Positions 22,825-31,401 of a stretch of DNA of 64,000 nt are shown piece by piece. The stretch is taken from contig DXBR01000036.1 in assembly GCA_019116455.1 (NCBI GenBank), forward strand, positions 19,477 through 83,476, written 5' to 3'. Made by a program: the position numbers and the translations under genes. Under the pieces are notes generated by a model. It did no database searches. It was not told the DNA's origin and was given only the letters and a program-made list of their open reading frames with translations. Source of the stretch: Anaerobutyricum stercoris. Its GTDB lineage: Bacteria > Bacillota > Clostridia > Lachnospirales > Lachnospiraceae. Numbering within the stretch: position 1 is the first letter of the stretch; each line of letters starts with the position of its first letter.

Positions 22825-24393
22825 TCAGTTCCCGCAGTCCAGATCAAAGTAGAAGTCCACGCCGTTTTCCTGATTGCTCACGCCGAACTTCTTACCATGG
22901 GCATTCATAGTAGCCGCCACAATGGACAAACCGATACCGCTTCCACCGTATTCTCTCGTTCTTGCCTTATCCACTTTATAAAACTTGATCCAGAGTTTTT
23001 CCAGTTCCTTCTCAGGAATCAGGCTGCCGTCATTATAAACATGAATCCGCAGATCTTTTTCCTTACGTTCAAACCAGATACGAATCACTCCATCCTGAAA
23101 AACGTGATTCAGCGCGTTGGACAAATAATTACTGAACACCTCTTCAATCATAAACTCATCCGCCCAGACGTAGAACGGTCCCTTCTCCTCAAAAACGACC
23201 GTATTATTTTTTTTGGCAAAAAGAATCTGCGTGGATGCCAGTTTATTCCGGATCATTTGACAAATATCAAACCTCTGCATATTAAGCTGCTGGTTGCCGA
23301 ATTCAATCTGATTAAGGGTCAGAAGCTTCTTCACCATGGTATTCATTTTCTGCGCTTCGTCGGCAATAACCTCGCAGTAGAAATCCCTGCTCTCTTCATC
23401 ATCCGTAATATTCTCCTTCAATCCTTCCGCATAGCCCTGAATGAGCGCGATCGGCGTCTTCAGCTCATGACTGACATGGGAGAGGAATTCCTTCCGCATC
23501 TCATCAATCTGCTCTTTTTTCTCAATATCCTTCTGGAGTTCAAGGTTAGCCGCCTTCAGGTCCGCAATGGTCGATTCCAGCTTCTCAGACATCTGATTCA
23601 TAGAATTGCCCAAAACTTCCAGTTCATCTCCGGTATCCACATGAACTTTGGCGTCAAAATCCAGATGCGTCATCCGGTTTGCCACAACCGCCATATCCTT
23701 AATCGGTCTGGTAAATCTTGTGGAAACAAAAAAGATAATGATACTTCCGATGAGAATGCCCGACATACCGGTATAAGTAAGAAATCGGCTGCTGATCTCC
23801 GCACTATCCTGAATTCCTTCCAGCGCAACCCGCATGGCAATAAGATAATTATCATCGGTGAAGCCAAAAAGATAAATTCCTTTCTGCCCGCTGGCGCGGT
23901 CTGTCAGCTGCGTCACAAAATATCCTTTTTGGATGAGCGTTACAAAATTATCCTCTTCTCCATCTGCCTGTCCCGGAAAAATCCTCTTTCTTGCCATATA
24001 TTCATCAAAAACGCCTTCTTCTCTGCCGAGAATCACCTGACTTCGAATTTGATCCAGATAACCAAGAATCTCCTCATAGGTTTTGCTGCCATCGATCAGA
24101 TTACTGAAAATAACCACCTGTGAAAAATAATAGTCGCTGGACTGGGCGATCATCATCTTAATATTAGTGCTGTTGGAAATCTGCTCCAGCTCTTCATTTA
24201 CCATCGTTTGACTGTCACTATCCCCCAGCACATTCTTTACCTCCTGAAATGTGCTGACAATGTTCGCTTTTTCTGAAGCAATATAATACCTTTCCGCAAA
24301 GGCGTGATTCAAAAACCAGGTAAAATAAATCACAAAACCGACGATGAAAATCAAAATTGCCGTCAGCTTGAAACGTATCGAATAGTATTTCAT
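22825..24393 (-). CDS. Sensor histidine kinase
   Basis: The 522-residue product has TM1 near residues 8-28, an extracytoplasmic sensing domain of about 180 residues, TM2 near 208-228, a HAMP domain (about 230-285), a coiled coil, the HisKA box SHVSHELKTPIALIQGYAEGL near residue 307, and the HATPase N-box (NYLSNALNHV) and G-boxes (GGSGIGLSIV). It is a membrane kinase that phosphorylates the adjacent regulator, whose gene lies nine bases upstream. The signal is unknown; a VanZ-like gene upstream hints at envelope stress. Confidence 0.92.
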   Translation of the reverse strand: MKYYSIRFKLTAILIFIVGFVIYFTWFLNHAFAERYYIASEKANIVSTFQEVKNVLGDSDSQTMVNEELEQISNSTNIKMMIAQSSDYYFSQVVIFSNLIDGSKTYEEILGYLDQIRSQVILGREEGVFDEYMARKRIFPGQADGEEDNFVTLIQKGYFVTQLTDRASGQKGIYLFGFTDDNYLIAMRVALEGIQDSAEISSRFLTYTGMSGILIGSIIIFFVSTRFTRPIKDMAVVANRMTHLDFDAKVHVDTGDELEVLGNSMNQMSEKLESTIADLKAANLELQKDIEKKEQIDEMRKEFLSHVSHELKTPIALIQGYAEGLKENITDDEESRDFYCEVIADEAQKMNTMVKKLLTLNQIEFGNQQLNMQRFDICQMIRNKLASTQILFAKKNNTVVFEEKGPFYVWADEFMIEEVFSNYLSNALNHVFQDGVIRIWFERKEKDLRIHVYNDGSLIPEKELEKLWIKFYKVDKARTREYGGSGIGLSIVAATMNAHGKKFGVSNQENGVDFYFDLDCGN

Positions 24394-24402
24394 ATCATCA
24401 TC

Positions 24403-25080
24403 CTAATCCACTTCAAATTTGTAACCCATTCCCCAGATGGTCTTAATGTATTCTCCTTTGTCACCCAGCTTGCTTCTGAGCTTCTTTACGTGGGTGTCGA
24501 TGGTTCTGGCGTCGCCGAAATAATCGTAATTCCACACGTTATTCAAAATCTTCTCTCTGGAGAGGGCCACGCCCTGATTCATAACAAAATAGGTGAGAAG
24601 CTCAAATTCTTTAAAACTTAAGGAGATTGGCTTTCCATCAATCTTCACCTCATGGGCGGCAATATCGAGCTCGATGCCGCCCGCCTCCAGCACCTCGCCG
24701 GCTGCCAGAGAATTACTTCTTCGCAGGATCGCCTCCACCCGTGCCACAAGAATCTTCGGGCTGAACGGCTTGGCGATATACTCGTCCACGCCCAGGTCAA
24801 ATCCATTGAGCTCATCGCTCTCCTCGCCCTTGGCCGTCAGCATGATGATCGGCACCTGAGAATACTGTCTTATCTCCTTGACTACTTCAAAGCCGTCAAT
24901 CTTCGGCATCATCACATCACAGATGACAAGACTGATACTCTTGTCTTCAAAAAATATATCCAGCGCCTCCTCACCGTCGGCTGCCTCAACGACTTCGTAA
25001 CCTTTCTTTTTTAAAAAGTCTCCGACCAGCTTGCGCATTCTGCTCTCATCGTCCACCACAAGTATTTTTAATTTCTCCAT
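24403..25080 (-). CDS. OmpR/PhoB-family response regulator
   Basis: The 225-residue product starts at ATG 25080 after GGAGGATAT. The receiver domain has VVDDESR, the phosphoacceptor Asp in VICDVMMPKIDGFE (about residue 54) and Lys in YIAKPFSP; the C-terminal winged helix ends KLRSKLGDKGEYIKTIWGMGYKFE. It is the cognate regulator of the kinase encoded downstream. A longer frame starting at 25137 lies within an inverted repeat leader and is not preferred. Confidence 0.93.
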   Translation of the reverse strand: MEKLKILVVDDESRMRKLVGDFLKKKGYEVVEAADGEEALDIFFEDKSISLVICDVMMPKIDGFEVVKEIRQYSQVPIIMLTAKGEESDELNGFDLGVDEYIAKPFSPKILVARVEAILRRSNSLAAGEVLEAGGIELDIAAHEVKIDGKPISLSFKEFELLTYFVMNQGVALSREKILNNVWNYDYFGDARTIDTHVKKLRSKLGDKGEYIKTIWGMGYKFEVD

Positions 25081-25121
25081 ATATATCCTCCATCCCACAG
25101 CATATTTTACTTTAAAATTTA

Positions 25122-25193
25122 GTAACAATTCAGCCATGACATCCCGGAAATTCGCAGCTAACGCAGCTTACCAGACGCCTGGCTGAACTGTTA
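25122..25193 (-). promoter_or_regulatory. Inverted-repeat leader upstream of the two-component operon
   Basis: TAACAATTCAGCC (25122-25134) pairs with GGCTGAACTGTTA (25181-25193), 12 of 13 bases. The 46-base loop holds smaller stems (CCAG/CTGG and AGCT/AGCT). On the minus strand it lies in the leader of the regulator-kinase mRNA, or it is a terminator-like or operator structure between the VanZ-like gene and this operon. Confidence 0.45.
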
Positions 25194-25246
25194 CAGATAT
25201 AATAGTCATCTTCTATGAAAATAATGTGAAAATATGACCGGAAATC

Positions 25247-25648
25247 TTATCTTTTTGTCACCCTCTTCACAACACGCCAGACTGCCAGAATAATCTCCCG
25301 GGCAACCGCGAATACCACAAACATCAGCAGAAATCCCACAAGACCGAAGATGACATCGTCCAGATCCATGGTTCCGCTGCCGGAATACCACTGACCAATC
25401 TCGATGGCAAAGGTCAGGACCAGAATCAGGGTAAATACATAAATAAATACAATGACCAGCACATGATTCCGGCTCAGTAATTTAAATAACGGATAAATGA
25501 CCAGTACCAGCGCCATGCCGATGAGGCCGATCACCAGAAAATGCAGCTCCTTATCCGTAAAGCTTTTCTCATAGGCATCGTTCAGCGATAAAATATAACT
25601 GTGCGACTTCGCAATGAGAACCATCAGGCTTTCCAGAATTGATTCCAT
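25247..25648 (-). CDS. VanZ-like membrane protein
   Basis: This 133-residue protein has three or four membrane helices and the VanZ signature in its last third: EIGQWYSGSGTMDLDDVIFGLVGF, that is EIxQ and a D-D-x-x-x-N/G-x-x-G pattern. AGGAGGAAG precedes the ATG at 25648. VanZ proteins give low-level teicoplanin tolerance in some bacteria, but most Clostridial members have unknown roles. It lies just before a two-component system on the same strand, 166 bases apart. Confidence 0.75.
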   Translation of the reverse strand: MESILESLMVLIAKSHSYILSLNDAYEKSFTDKELHFLVIGLIGMALVLVIYPLFKLLSRNHVLVIVFIYVFTLILVLTFAIEIGQWYSGSGTMDLDDVIFGLVGFLLMFVVFAVAREIILAVWRVVKRVTKR

Positions 25649-25763
25649 ATTTCTTCCTCCTATTCTATGGCGTTCTCCGACGCACATTTTGATCCGCCGG
25701 AATAAAACCATTTTCTTTTATGTCCATGGACAAAGTGCAAATACCCGTCCGTTAAAATAAAAC

Positions 25764-25790
25764 AGAAAAAAGCAGGTTTACACCTGCTTT
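25764..25790 (-). terminator. Terminator after the ThrE-like exporter genes
   Basis: AGCAGGT and ACCTGCT form a stem with a four-base loop, followed on the minus strand by TTTTTTCTGTTTTA. It follows the stop of the leftward exporter operon at 25829. Confidence 0.85.
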
Positions 25791-25828
25791 CCAGTATAGT
25801 ATAGATGCTTTGTCTCAGTCAAACTGTT

Positions 25829-26296
25829 TTATTTTCGCGAATCTGACAGTTTCTTCACACGCCGAAAAAGCTGATAGAGGAAATCAAGCAGCGCCGACAT
25901 GAGACAAATTCCCACTGCCAGTCCGAGCGCGTACATGATAAGTTCCGAGCCATAGATTCGGCTCACCGCCCAATGCTTTTGTACGGCGTTGCTCATCATA
26001 TAGTACAGTGAACCTCCCGGAATCAGAGGAATCAATGTGATGATCACATAGAGATTCGCCGGACAGTGCCGGATTCTCGCCAGCAGTTCCCCGTACAGCA
26101 CAGAAAAAAAGCTGGCACATAATGTTGCCGAAAAGATATCTCCCGTGGAAGCCTCCAGATTATAAAAAATTATCCATCCGAACATACCTCCGGCCGCTGC
26201 CAGAAGCAGATGCCTGGGCCTCATATTAAATACCATGCCAAATCCCAGAGATCCAAGAAATGCCGTTACTGTTTTAATAATCGCTAATTCATCCAT
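25829..26296 (-). CDS. ThrE-type threonine/serine exporter, C-terminal half (YjjB-like)
   Basis: The 155-residue protein has about four membrane helices and the family phrase GSLGFGMVFNMRPRHLLLAAAGG at the N-terminus, plus LIPGGSLYYMM. In split ThrE systems this small subunit pairs with the larger DUF1212 subunit, here encoded 12 bases upstream, to form an amino acid exporter. Substrate is inferred from the Corynebacterium ThrE family only. Confidence 0.85.
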   Translation of the reverse strand: MDELAIIKTVTAFLGSLGFGMVFNMRPRHLLLAAAGGMFGWIIFYNLEASTGDIFSATLCASFFSVLYGELLARIRHCPANLYVIITLIPLIPGGSLYYMMSNAVQKHWAVSRIYGSELIMYALGLAVGICLMSALLDFLYQLFRRVKKLSDSRK

Positions 26297-26308
26297 AACC
26301 GCGCCTCC

Positions 26309-27064
26309 TTACCATACGCCTGTGATCCAGACAGAAAGTACAAATCCACAGGCGATGGCGCCCGCCCAAAGTATTGATTCGACAAGACGCATGAGACCGG
26401 AGATCGTATCTCCGATCAACACATTCCTCACCGCATTGGTGAACGGCACTCCCGGTATAAGCAGCATGATGTCTCCTATCATAATCTTATCCACATGCAC
26501 CGGAAGAAACCAGGACAAAACGCAGATAATCAGGCCTGCAAGAAAAGAACAAAACAGATTAAAAATCACAGTATTCATACAAAGCGGCGCCAGCCATTTC
26601 TGCATGGCGCAAATGCATACCGCGACGATTGCTGCCATGAGCGCGTCCGTTACATTTCCTCCAAAAAAAACGGTAAGTCCCCCGGCCGCCAGTATACTGC
26701 CGCACAGAAGATAAAAACTGTTCTGCCCGCCATCTCTGATTCTGTGTACTTCCGCCCGGAGTTCCTCTACTGTTAAAGGTTCCTCACAGCACCTGCGGCT
26801 CAATGCATTCAGATCTTCGATTTTCCTGAAATCCGTGCCTCCTGACGTACGGATCCGCCTCGTCTGTGTAAGCATCTCGCCATCAGGGAAAGTCATAGTC
26901 ACCACAATACTTGAAGTAATGACAAAAACATCTGTCTCTTTTGCTCCGTATGCTTTTCCCATGCGGCTTATGGTTTCCTCAACCCTTCTTATCTCGGCGC
27001 CGCTGATGAGCAGAAGTTCACCCACATGCATCAACTGATGCAGCATCCTATTCTCCGTATTCAT
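26309..27064 (-). CDS. ThrE-type threonine/serine exporter, N-terminal half (DUF1212, YjjP-like)
   Basis: The 251-residue product has a soluble N-terminal part (HQLMHVGELLLISGAEIRRVEETISRMGKAYG) with the conserved GAE-x-x-R-V-E-E motif, then about five membrane helices from residue 120 on. LIPGVPFTNAVRN is the conserved family motif in the membrane part. It is coupled with the following YjjB-like gene. The pair exports small hydroxy amino acids or dicarboxylates, depending on subfamily. Confidence 0.88.
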   Translation of the reverse strand: MNTENRMLHQLMHVGELLLISGAEIRRVEETISRMGKAYGAKETDVFVITSSIVVTMTFPDGEMLTQTRRIRTSGGTDFRKIEDLNALSRRCCEEPLTVEELRAEVHRIRDGGQNSFYLLCGSILAAGGLTVFFGGNVTDALMAAIVAVCICAMQKWLAPLCMNTVIFNLFCSFLAGLIICVLSWFLPVHVDKIMIGDIMLLIPGVPFTNAVRNVLIGDTISGLMRLVESILWAGAIACGFVLSVWITGVW

Positions 27065-27094
27065 TTCTCTTCTCCCAGATACATTTCCTGTATA

Positions 27095-28132
27095 TTATTT
27101 ATCCCACTGCGTGAGATTATATGTATTGATCACTCTGCTGAGCTGACTCACATAGGAACCGGAAGTTGCGTAGCCGCCGTTTTTTATGATCTGCAGCTGC
27201 CGCTTGTAGCTTTTTGTATCAGTCAGTCCTGCATAGCGTTTTCGGCTGCCGTTTCTGGCATTCAGCAGATAGGCGGAGTGGTCTTCGATAGAATCCTCAA
27301 TGCAGGAATACTTGCGGAACTTGGCCGTGATGCTGTACCGGCCGCCGGAACCGTATTCATATGTACTTTTTTTATAATAATTCACGCCGTCCCAGGCAGA
27401 ACCGCTCCAGGTATTGCCTGACAGATTCATCTTCATACCGAAGAGATTGTTGCCGTTCTGCGCCAGAGTGGACTGCCCCCATCCGCTCTCCAGAATGGCC
27501 TGCGCCATGGTGACAGAAGCAAGAATTCCTGTCCGTTTATAGTTCTCCCTGGCGATCGGTCCGATTTTTTTGATGAAAGACGACTGCGATATGTTCTTCG
27601 CCTTGGTGGCCGTTTTGGAAATGCCCGGACGAACCTGCAAAGTTACGTTTTTTGACTTTCCACTGTATGAATATTTCAGTCCGAAAAAGGAAGCCGCCTG
27701 ATTCACCGGCACCAGAAGATCTCTGACGTCGCTCTTCCGGAAAGTAACAAAATACGGCTTCACTTTGAGTTTCATCTTCGTACCATTGACCTTAGCATAT
27801 TTTTTATTGGCATAAAAAATGACCTTTCTGGCGCCATAGCGCAGGGTCACTTTACTGCCGTCCGCACTGTAGGAGGCGCGGATTCCATTATCGGAAAATA
27901 AAGTTTTACATGGAACATATATGGTCGAACCGATTTTCACCGAAGGGGCTTCCTGAGAATCAGAAGCCATGGATACTTCTTCGCCGCTGTATCTGACATT
28001 AACAATTGTTCCTTTCAGACTGGTTGCATTACCGTTTTTGATGACGGGAATCCTTGCCGCCGATGCAGGCACAGCCTTCCACGTCATGCTCATGGCGGCT
28101 GCAGCCAGAATTATAATTAATTTTTTCTTCAC
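27095..28132 (-). CDS. Secreted N-acetylglucosaminidase (GH73) with copper amine oxidase N-terminal-like domain
   Basis: The 345-residue product is a cell-wall hydrolase. I start at GTG 28132 after GAGAGGAG, which directly gives the signal peptide (KKKLIIILAAAAMSM...ASA). Residues about 40-165 form a stalk domain of the copper amine oxidase N-like type. The C-terminal half is the Flg_J-like GH73 domain, with AQAILESGWGQSTLAQNGNNLFGMK holding the catalytic Glu, and a motif IEDHSAYL. It probably remodels peptidoglycan at growth or division. Confidence 0.88.
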   Translation of the reverse strand: MKKKLIIILAAAAMSMTWKAVPASAARIPVIKNGNATSLKGTIVNVRYSGEEVSMASDSQEAPSVKIGSTIYVPCKTLFSDNGIRASYSADGSKVTLRYGARKVIFYANKKYAKVNGTKMKLKVKPYFVTFRKSDVRDLLVPVNQAASFFGLKYSYSGKSKNVTLQVRPGISKTATKAKNISQSSFIKKIGPIARENYKRTGILASVTMAQAILESGWGQSTLAQNGNNLFGMKMNLSGNTWSGSAWDGVNYYKKSTYEYGSGGRYSITAKFRKYSCIEDSIEDHSAYLLNARNGSRKRYAGLTDTKSYKRQLQIIKNGGYATSGSYVSQLSRVINTYNLTQWDK

Positions 28133-28286
28133 AGTATTTCTCCTCTCGACAAAATTTGTCTTATCTTTTGACACATTTTCATTATTAAAACACATTCTCC
28201 CCGGAATATATTACAAAAGTATTATATATTGGAAATATGTCCGTAATAAGTTTTTTTCAAATTTTATCGGGAGGAGTATCCTGCCT

Positions 28287-28310
28287 GATCAGATCAAATC
28301 AGATCTGATC
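28287..28310. repeat. Perfect 9-6-9 inverted repeat over the metY stop codon, inside a GATC cluster
   Basis: GATCAGATC-AAATCA-GATCTGATC overlaps the last codons of the metY-like gene. It could form a hairpin but has no T-run in either direction. Eight GATC tetramers lie within 28287-28379. Confidence 0.6.
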
Positions 28311-29582
28311 CAATGCCTGAGCCAGATCTGCAATCAGATCGTCTGCGTCCTCAATGCCGCAGGAATAACGGATCAGATCCGGTTTTACTCCGCATGCCTC
28401 AAGCTCTGCGTCATTCATCTGGCGATGAGTTGCACTGGCCGGATGGAGACAGCAGGTTCTGGCATCCGCCACATGAGTCTCGATTGCTCCCAGCTGCAGA
28501 TGCTTCATAAAGTTCTCCGCCGCTTTTCTTCCGCCTTTTACGCCGAAGCTTACCACGCCGCAGGAACCATTCGGCAGGTATTTCTGCGCCAGATCATAAT
28601 ACTTATCGCCTTCCAGACCGCAGTAATTTACATATGTCACCTTCTCATGATTCTTTAAGAACTGAGCCACTGCCATGGCATTTTCACAATGACGTTTCAC
28701 TCTTACATGAAGACTCTCCAGGCCCAGATTCAAAATAAAGGCATTCTGCGGAGACTGAATGGAACCGAAGTCTCTCATGAGCTGCGCTGTCGCTTTCGTG
28801 ATGTACGCGCCCTCAAGGCCGAAACGTTCTGTGTAGATTACGCCATGATAACTGTCATCCGGCGTGCAGAGTCCCGGATACTTATCCGGATATTTGGTCC
28901 AGTCAAACTTGCCGCTGTCGACGATGCAGCCGCCGACTCCTGCTCCGTGTCCATCCATATATTTGGTGGTGGAATGAGTAACGATATCTGCGCCCCACTC
29001 AAACGGACGGCAGTTGATCGGCGTAGCAAAAGTATTATCCACGATCAGAGGTACGCCGTGAGCATGAGCTGCTTTTGCAAACTTCTCGATGTCCAGCACA
29101 GTGAGAGCCGGATTGGCTATGGTCTCTCCAAAAACAGCCTTTGTATTCGGGCGGAACGCTGCGTTCAGTTCTTCTTCCGTACAGTCAGGATCAACAAAAG
29201 TGAACTCAATGCCCATCCGCTTCATTGTCACGGCAAACAGATTGTAGGTTCCGCCGTAAATGGACGCGGAAGAAACCACATGGTCACCGCAGGAGGCAAT
29301 ATTGAACACAGAGTAGAAAGATGCTGCCTGTCCTGAAGAAGTCAGCATGGCTGCGGTTCCTCCCTCCAGTTCACAAATCTTCTTTGCCACGTAATCGTTG
29401 GTCGGATTCTGCAGTCTTGTATAGAAATATCCCTCTGCTTCCAGGTCAAAAAGCTTGCCCATGTCCTCGCTGGTGGCATATTTAAAAGTCGTGCTCTGTA
29501 CAATCGGAATCTGACGGGGCTCTCCGTTGCCCGGCGTATACCCTCCCTGTACACATTTGGTATTTAATGAGTATTCTTTCAT
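28299..29582 (-). CDS. metY: O-acetylhomoserine sulfhydrylase / aminocarboxypropyltransferase
   Basis: This PLP enzyme of 427 residues makes homocysteine (or methionine) from O-acetylhomoserine and sulfide. The Cys/Met metabolism PLP family signature is clear: LEGGTAAMLTSSGQAA near residue 75, DNTFATPINCRPFEWGADIVTHSTTKYMDGHGAGVGG near 180-210 with the PLP lysine in STTKY, and the C-terminal IRYSCGIEDADDLIADL. GGAGGAAAAAC precedes the ATG. There is no S-box or T-box leader in the 64 bases before it, so its regulation is not visible. Confidence 0.93.
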   Translation of the reverse strand: MKEYSLNTKCVQGGYTPGNGEPRQIPIVQSTTFKYATSEDMGKLFDLEAEGYFYTRLQNPTNDYVAKKICELEGGTAAMLTSSGQAASFYSVFNIASCGDHVVSSASIYGGTYNLFAVTMKRMGIEFTFVDPDCTEEELNAAFRPNTKAVFGETIANPALTVLDIEKFAKAAHAHGVPLIVDNTFATPINCRPFEWGADIVTHSTTKYMDGHGAGVGGCIVDSGKFDWTKYPDKYPGLCTPDDSYHGVIYTERFGLEGAYITKATAQLMRDFGSIQSPQNAFILNLGLESLHVRVKRHCENAMAVAQFLKNHEKVTYVNYCGLEGDKYYDLAQKYLPNGSCGVVSFGVKGGRKAAENFMKHLQLGAIETHVADARTCCLHPASATHRQMNDAELEACGVKPDLIRYSCGIEDADDLIADLAQALDQI

Positions 29583-29646
29583 GTTTTTCCTCCTTCAATG
29601 TATCGTCACTGGCAGGTACTTCCACCTGCCGCTGCCAATTATACTA

Positions 29647-30351
29647 TCATGTTCCCGGCAAAAAATCCAGCTTCGAGAGCGGAATCCGCCGGTCTTCCTC
29701 AAAATACATATAAAAATCTGCCGGACACCAGGGCATCTTATAAATCCGCTCGAACACCGGATAGAAAATGCAGTCTTCATATACGTCAAGCTGCTCGTGA
29801 AGAAAACGGTCGTGCTCCTCATGTTCCCCGTCTCCAAAATCTGTAAATGCAAAGGAATATTTTCCTTTAAATCTTTCTGCCTGCTCCTCGTCCAGCCTTT
29901 TTAGCACCTTATAATAATTATAGAGAAGAAAAAGCTTGGACACCGGCACAAAGCGTTTCCCATTCTTCGTCATCAGAAGCTTCGGCGCGCGGCCGTCATA
30001 ATGAAAGTTCTCTGTTCCGATAGCCTCCAGCTGCAGGAGTCCCTCCTCTATCTTTCCGTCCAGCAGATGTATAACGCTCTCGTAGGCGCGCCTGATATTG
30101 GCGTAAGGCAGATCATGCGGCAAATGATAATAACATTTCCTGATCATCTGCATATTCCAGCGGCTGTACTCTGAAAGCAGCCCTCTATAATCCGCAAGGC
30201 ATCCCGGCCGCACCGCATACTCCCAGAGAAACGCCAGCATGTTCTCATACATGACCACATCCCGGTCGTCATAATTAAGCCGTCGCAGACAAGTATCGTA
30301 ACCTTCCCGGTCAAAGTTTTTTTCTTCTGTAAAATGCACTGCCTGTTCCAT
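29647..30351 (-). CDS. Protein of unknown function (234 residues)
   Basis: The start ATG at 30351 follows GAAGGAGG. The product is soluble, rich in Tyr, Arg and acidic residues and predicted mostly helical (CLRRLNYDDRDVVMYENMLAFLWEY), with no motif I can name. It overlaps nothing and lies 13 bases after the chorismate mutase-ACT gene, so the two may be co-transcribed. Similar proteins probably exist in related Clostridia, but I do not recall an annotation. Confidence 0.6.
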   Translation of the reverse strand: MEQAVHFTEEKNFDREGYDTCLRRLNYDDRDVVMYENMLAFLWEYAVRPGCLADYRGLLSEYSRWNMQMIRKCYYHLPHDLPYANIRRAYESVIHLLDGKIEEGLLQLEAIGTENFHYDGRAPKLLMTKNGKRFVPVSKLFLLYNYYKVLKRLDEEQAERFKGKYSFAFTDFGDGEHEEHDRFLHEQLDVYEDCIFYPVFERIYKMPWCPADFYMYFEEDRRIPLSKLDFLPGT

Positions 30352-30364
30352 AAATACCTCCTTC

Positions 30365-31231
30365 TCAGAAATCCCCCTCACACCGGTAACTGCCAAGAAT
30401 CTTCAACTCCTGCGTCTCCTGCGAAAGCTGAAACAGCAGGGCGCGGATTTCTTTTGTGTCCATATTGGCGGACAGTTCCGCAAAAAAACGATAATTCCAG
30501 GTATCGCCCTGCCGGAACGGACGGGAATGGATCTCTGTCATATTTACGCCGTAATCAGAAATCATAGACAGAATACTGCTTAAGCTTCCGCTTCTGTTCG
30601 GACAAGTAAACATGATCTTTATGCGGTTATGCTCCGGCAGAACCACAAGTTTTCCGGCAAAAATGACCATCTTGCGGCGAACGCCTGCCGCGTCTGTCTG
30701 CACGCGGCACTCCGTAATATAGAGTCCTTTATCCAGCAAAAGCTGATGCATCTCATCCGACACGCCTGCGCCGACTTCTTCTATGATGCCCATTCCGGCA
30801 TCTGCCTTGCCGCTTTTTATCATTTCTCCCACGGACTCATAGGAGTCTACCGTCAGCACATCGTCTTTGGAACATGTCTCGCAGAGATAAAGTTCTTCTT
30901 TCACCATGCACAGACGTCCGGCGGCTTCAGACTCTCTCTCATAAAAAAACGGGAAACAATCTCTAAGCTCCATAGTCCGCCCATATTGATATTTGCGGCT
31001 GACTTCCATGATCCTTTTGATGAGCGCCGTATATTCTCGCACCAGCCGCGGTTCCATCCCTTCCGTCTGCTTCCTGATGATGGCGTCTTCCCGGTCCGGC
31101 TTATAAATCACATCTTCCGTTTCCGCCTTAATACATGCCACCTGATCGGCCAAAGACATTCTTTCCACAAAAAGCTTCCGAATCTCTCCGTCCACCCTGT
31201 CAATATTTTTTCTTACTTCTGATAATTCCAT
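30365..31231 (-). CDS. Chorismate mutase-ACT protein with a degenerate prephenate dehydratase region
   Basis: The 288-residue product has the plan of PheA but is about 90 residues short. Residues 1-85 are an AroQ chorismate mutase (VRKNIDRVDGEIRKLFVERMSLADQVACIK). Residues about 200-280 are an ACT domain with the phenylalanine-binding motifs GSLSSILSMISDYGVNMTEI and SRPF. Between them a shortened segment (DSYESVGEMIKSGKADAGMGII) keeps only one lobe of the dehydratase and lacks the catalytic TRF motif. It may act as a regulated chorismate mutase or as a regulatory subunit. The ATG at 31231 is preferred over GTG four codons upstream. Confidence 0.75.
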   Translation of the reverse strand: MELSEVRKNIDRVDGEIRKLFVERMSLADQVACIKAETEDVIYKPDREDAIIRKQTEGMEPRLVREYTALIKRIMEVSRKYQYGRTMELRDCFPFFYERESEAAGRLCMVKEELYLCETCSKDDVLTVDSYESVGEMIKSGKADAGMGIIEEVGAGVSDEMHQLLLDKGLYITECRVQTDAAGVRRKMVIFAGKLVVLPEHNRIKIMFTCPNRSGSLSSILSMISDYGVNMTEIHSRPFRQGDTWNYRFFAELSANMDTKEIRALLFQLSQETQELKILGSYRCEGDF

Positions 31232-31292
31232 CTGATACCTCACTTTTTATATTAGTGCAATTGATGCATCCATTTGCTGCTACATATAAGAA

Positions 31293-31341
31293 AACAGAGG
31301 CCGCATCGACAAATGCCCTCTGTCAATGGCAGCCTCTGTTT
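31293..31341 (-). terminator. Terminator hairpin after mecA
   Basis: ACAGAGGC and GCCTCTGT form the outer stem of a longer hairpin; TTTTCTTAT follows on the minus strand. It separates mecA from the chorismate mutase-ACT gene. Confidence 0.6.
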
Positions 31342-31401
31342 ATTATATAATGTTTTTTTGAATCTGAAAACATGGAAATGCAAAACTTATATTGATGCAT
31401 A

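Noticed and set aside
22720..24123. Long 467-codon plus-strand frame
   Set aside because: It is the antisense of the histidine kinase gene, which has all kinase motifs on the minus strand.
29583..29646. S-box or T-box leader before metY
   Set aside because: The gap is only 64 bases and shows one small hairpin without the riboswitch parts.
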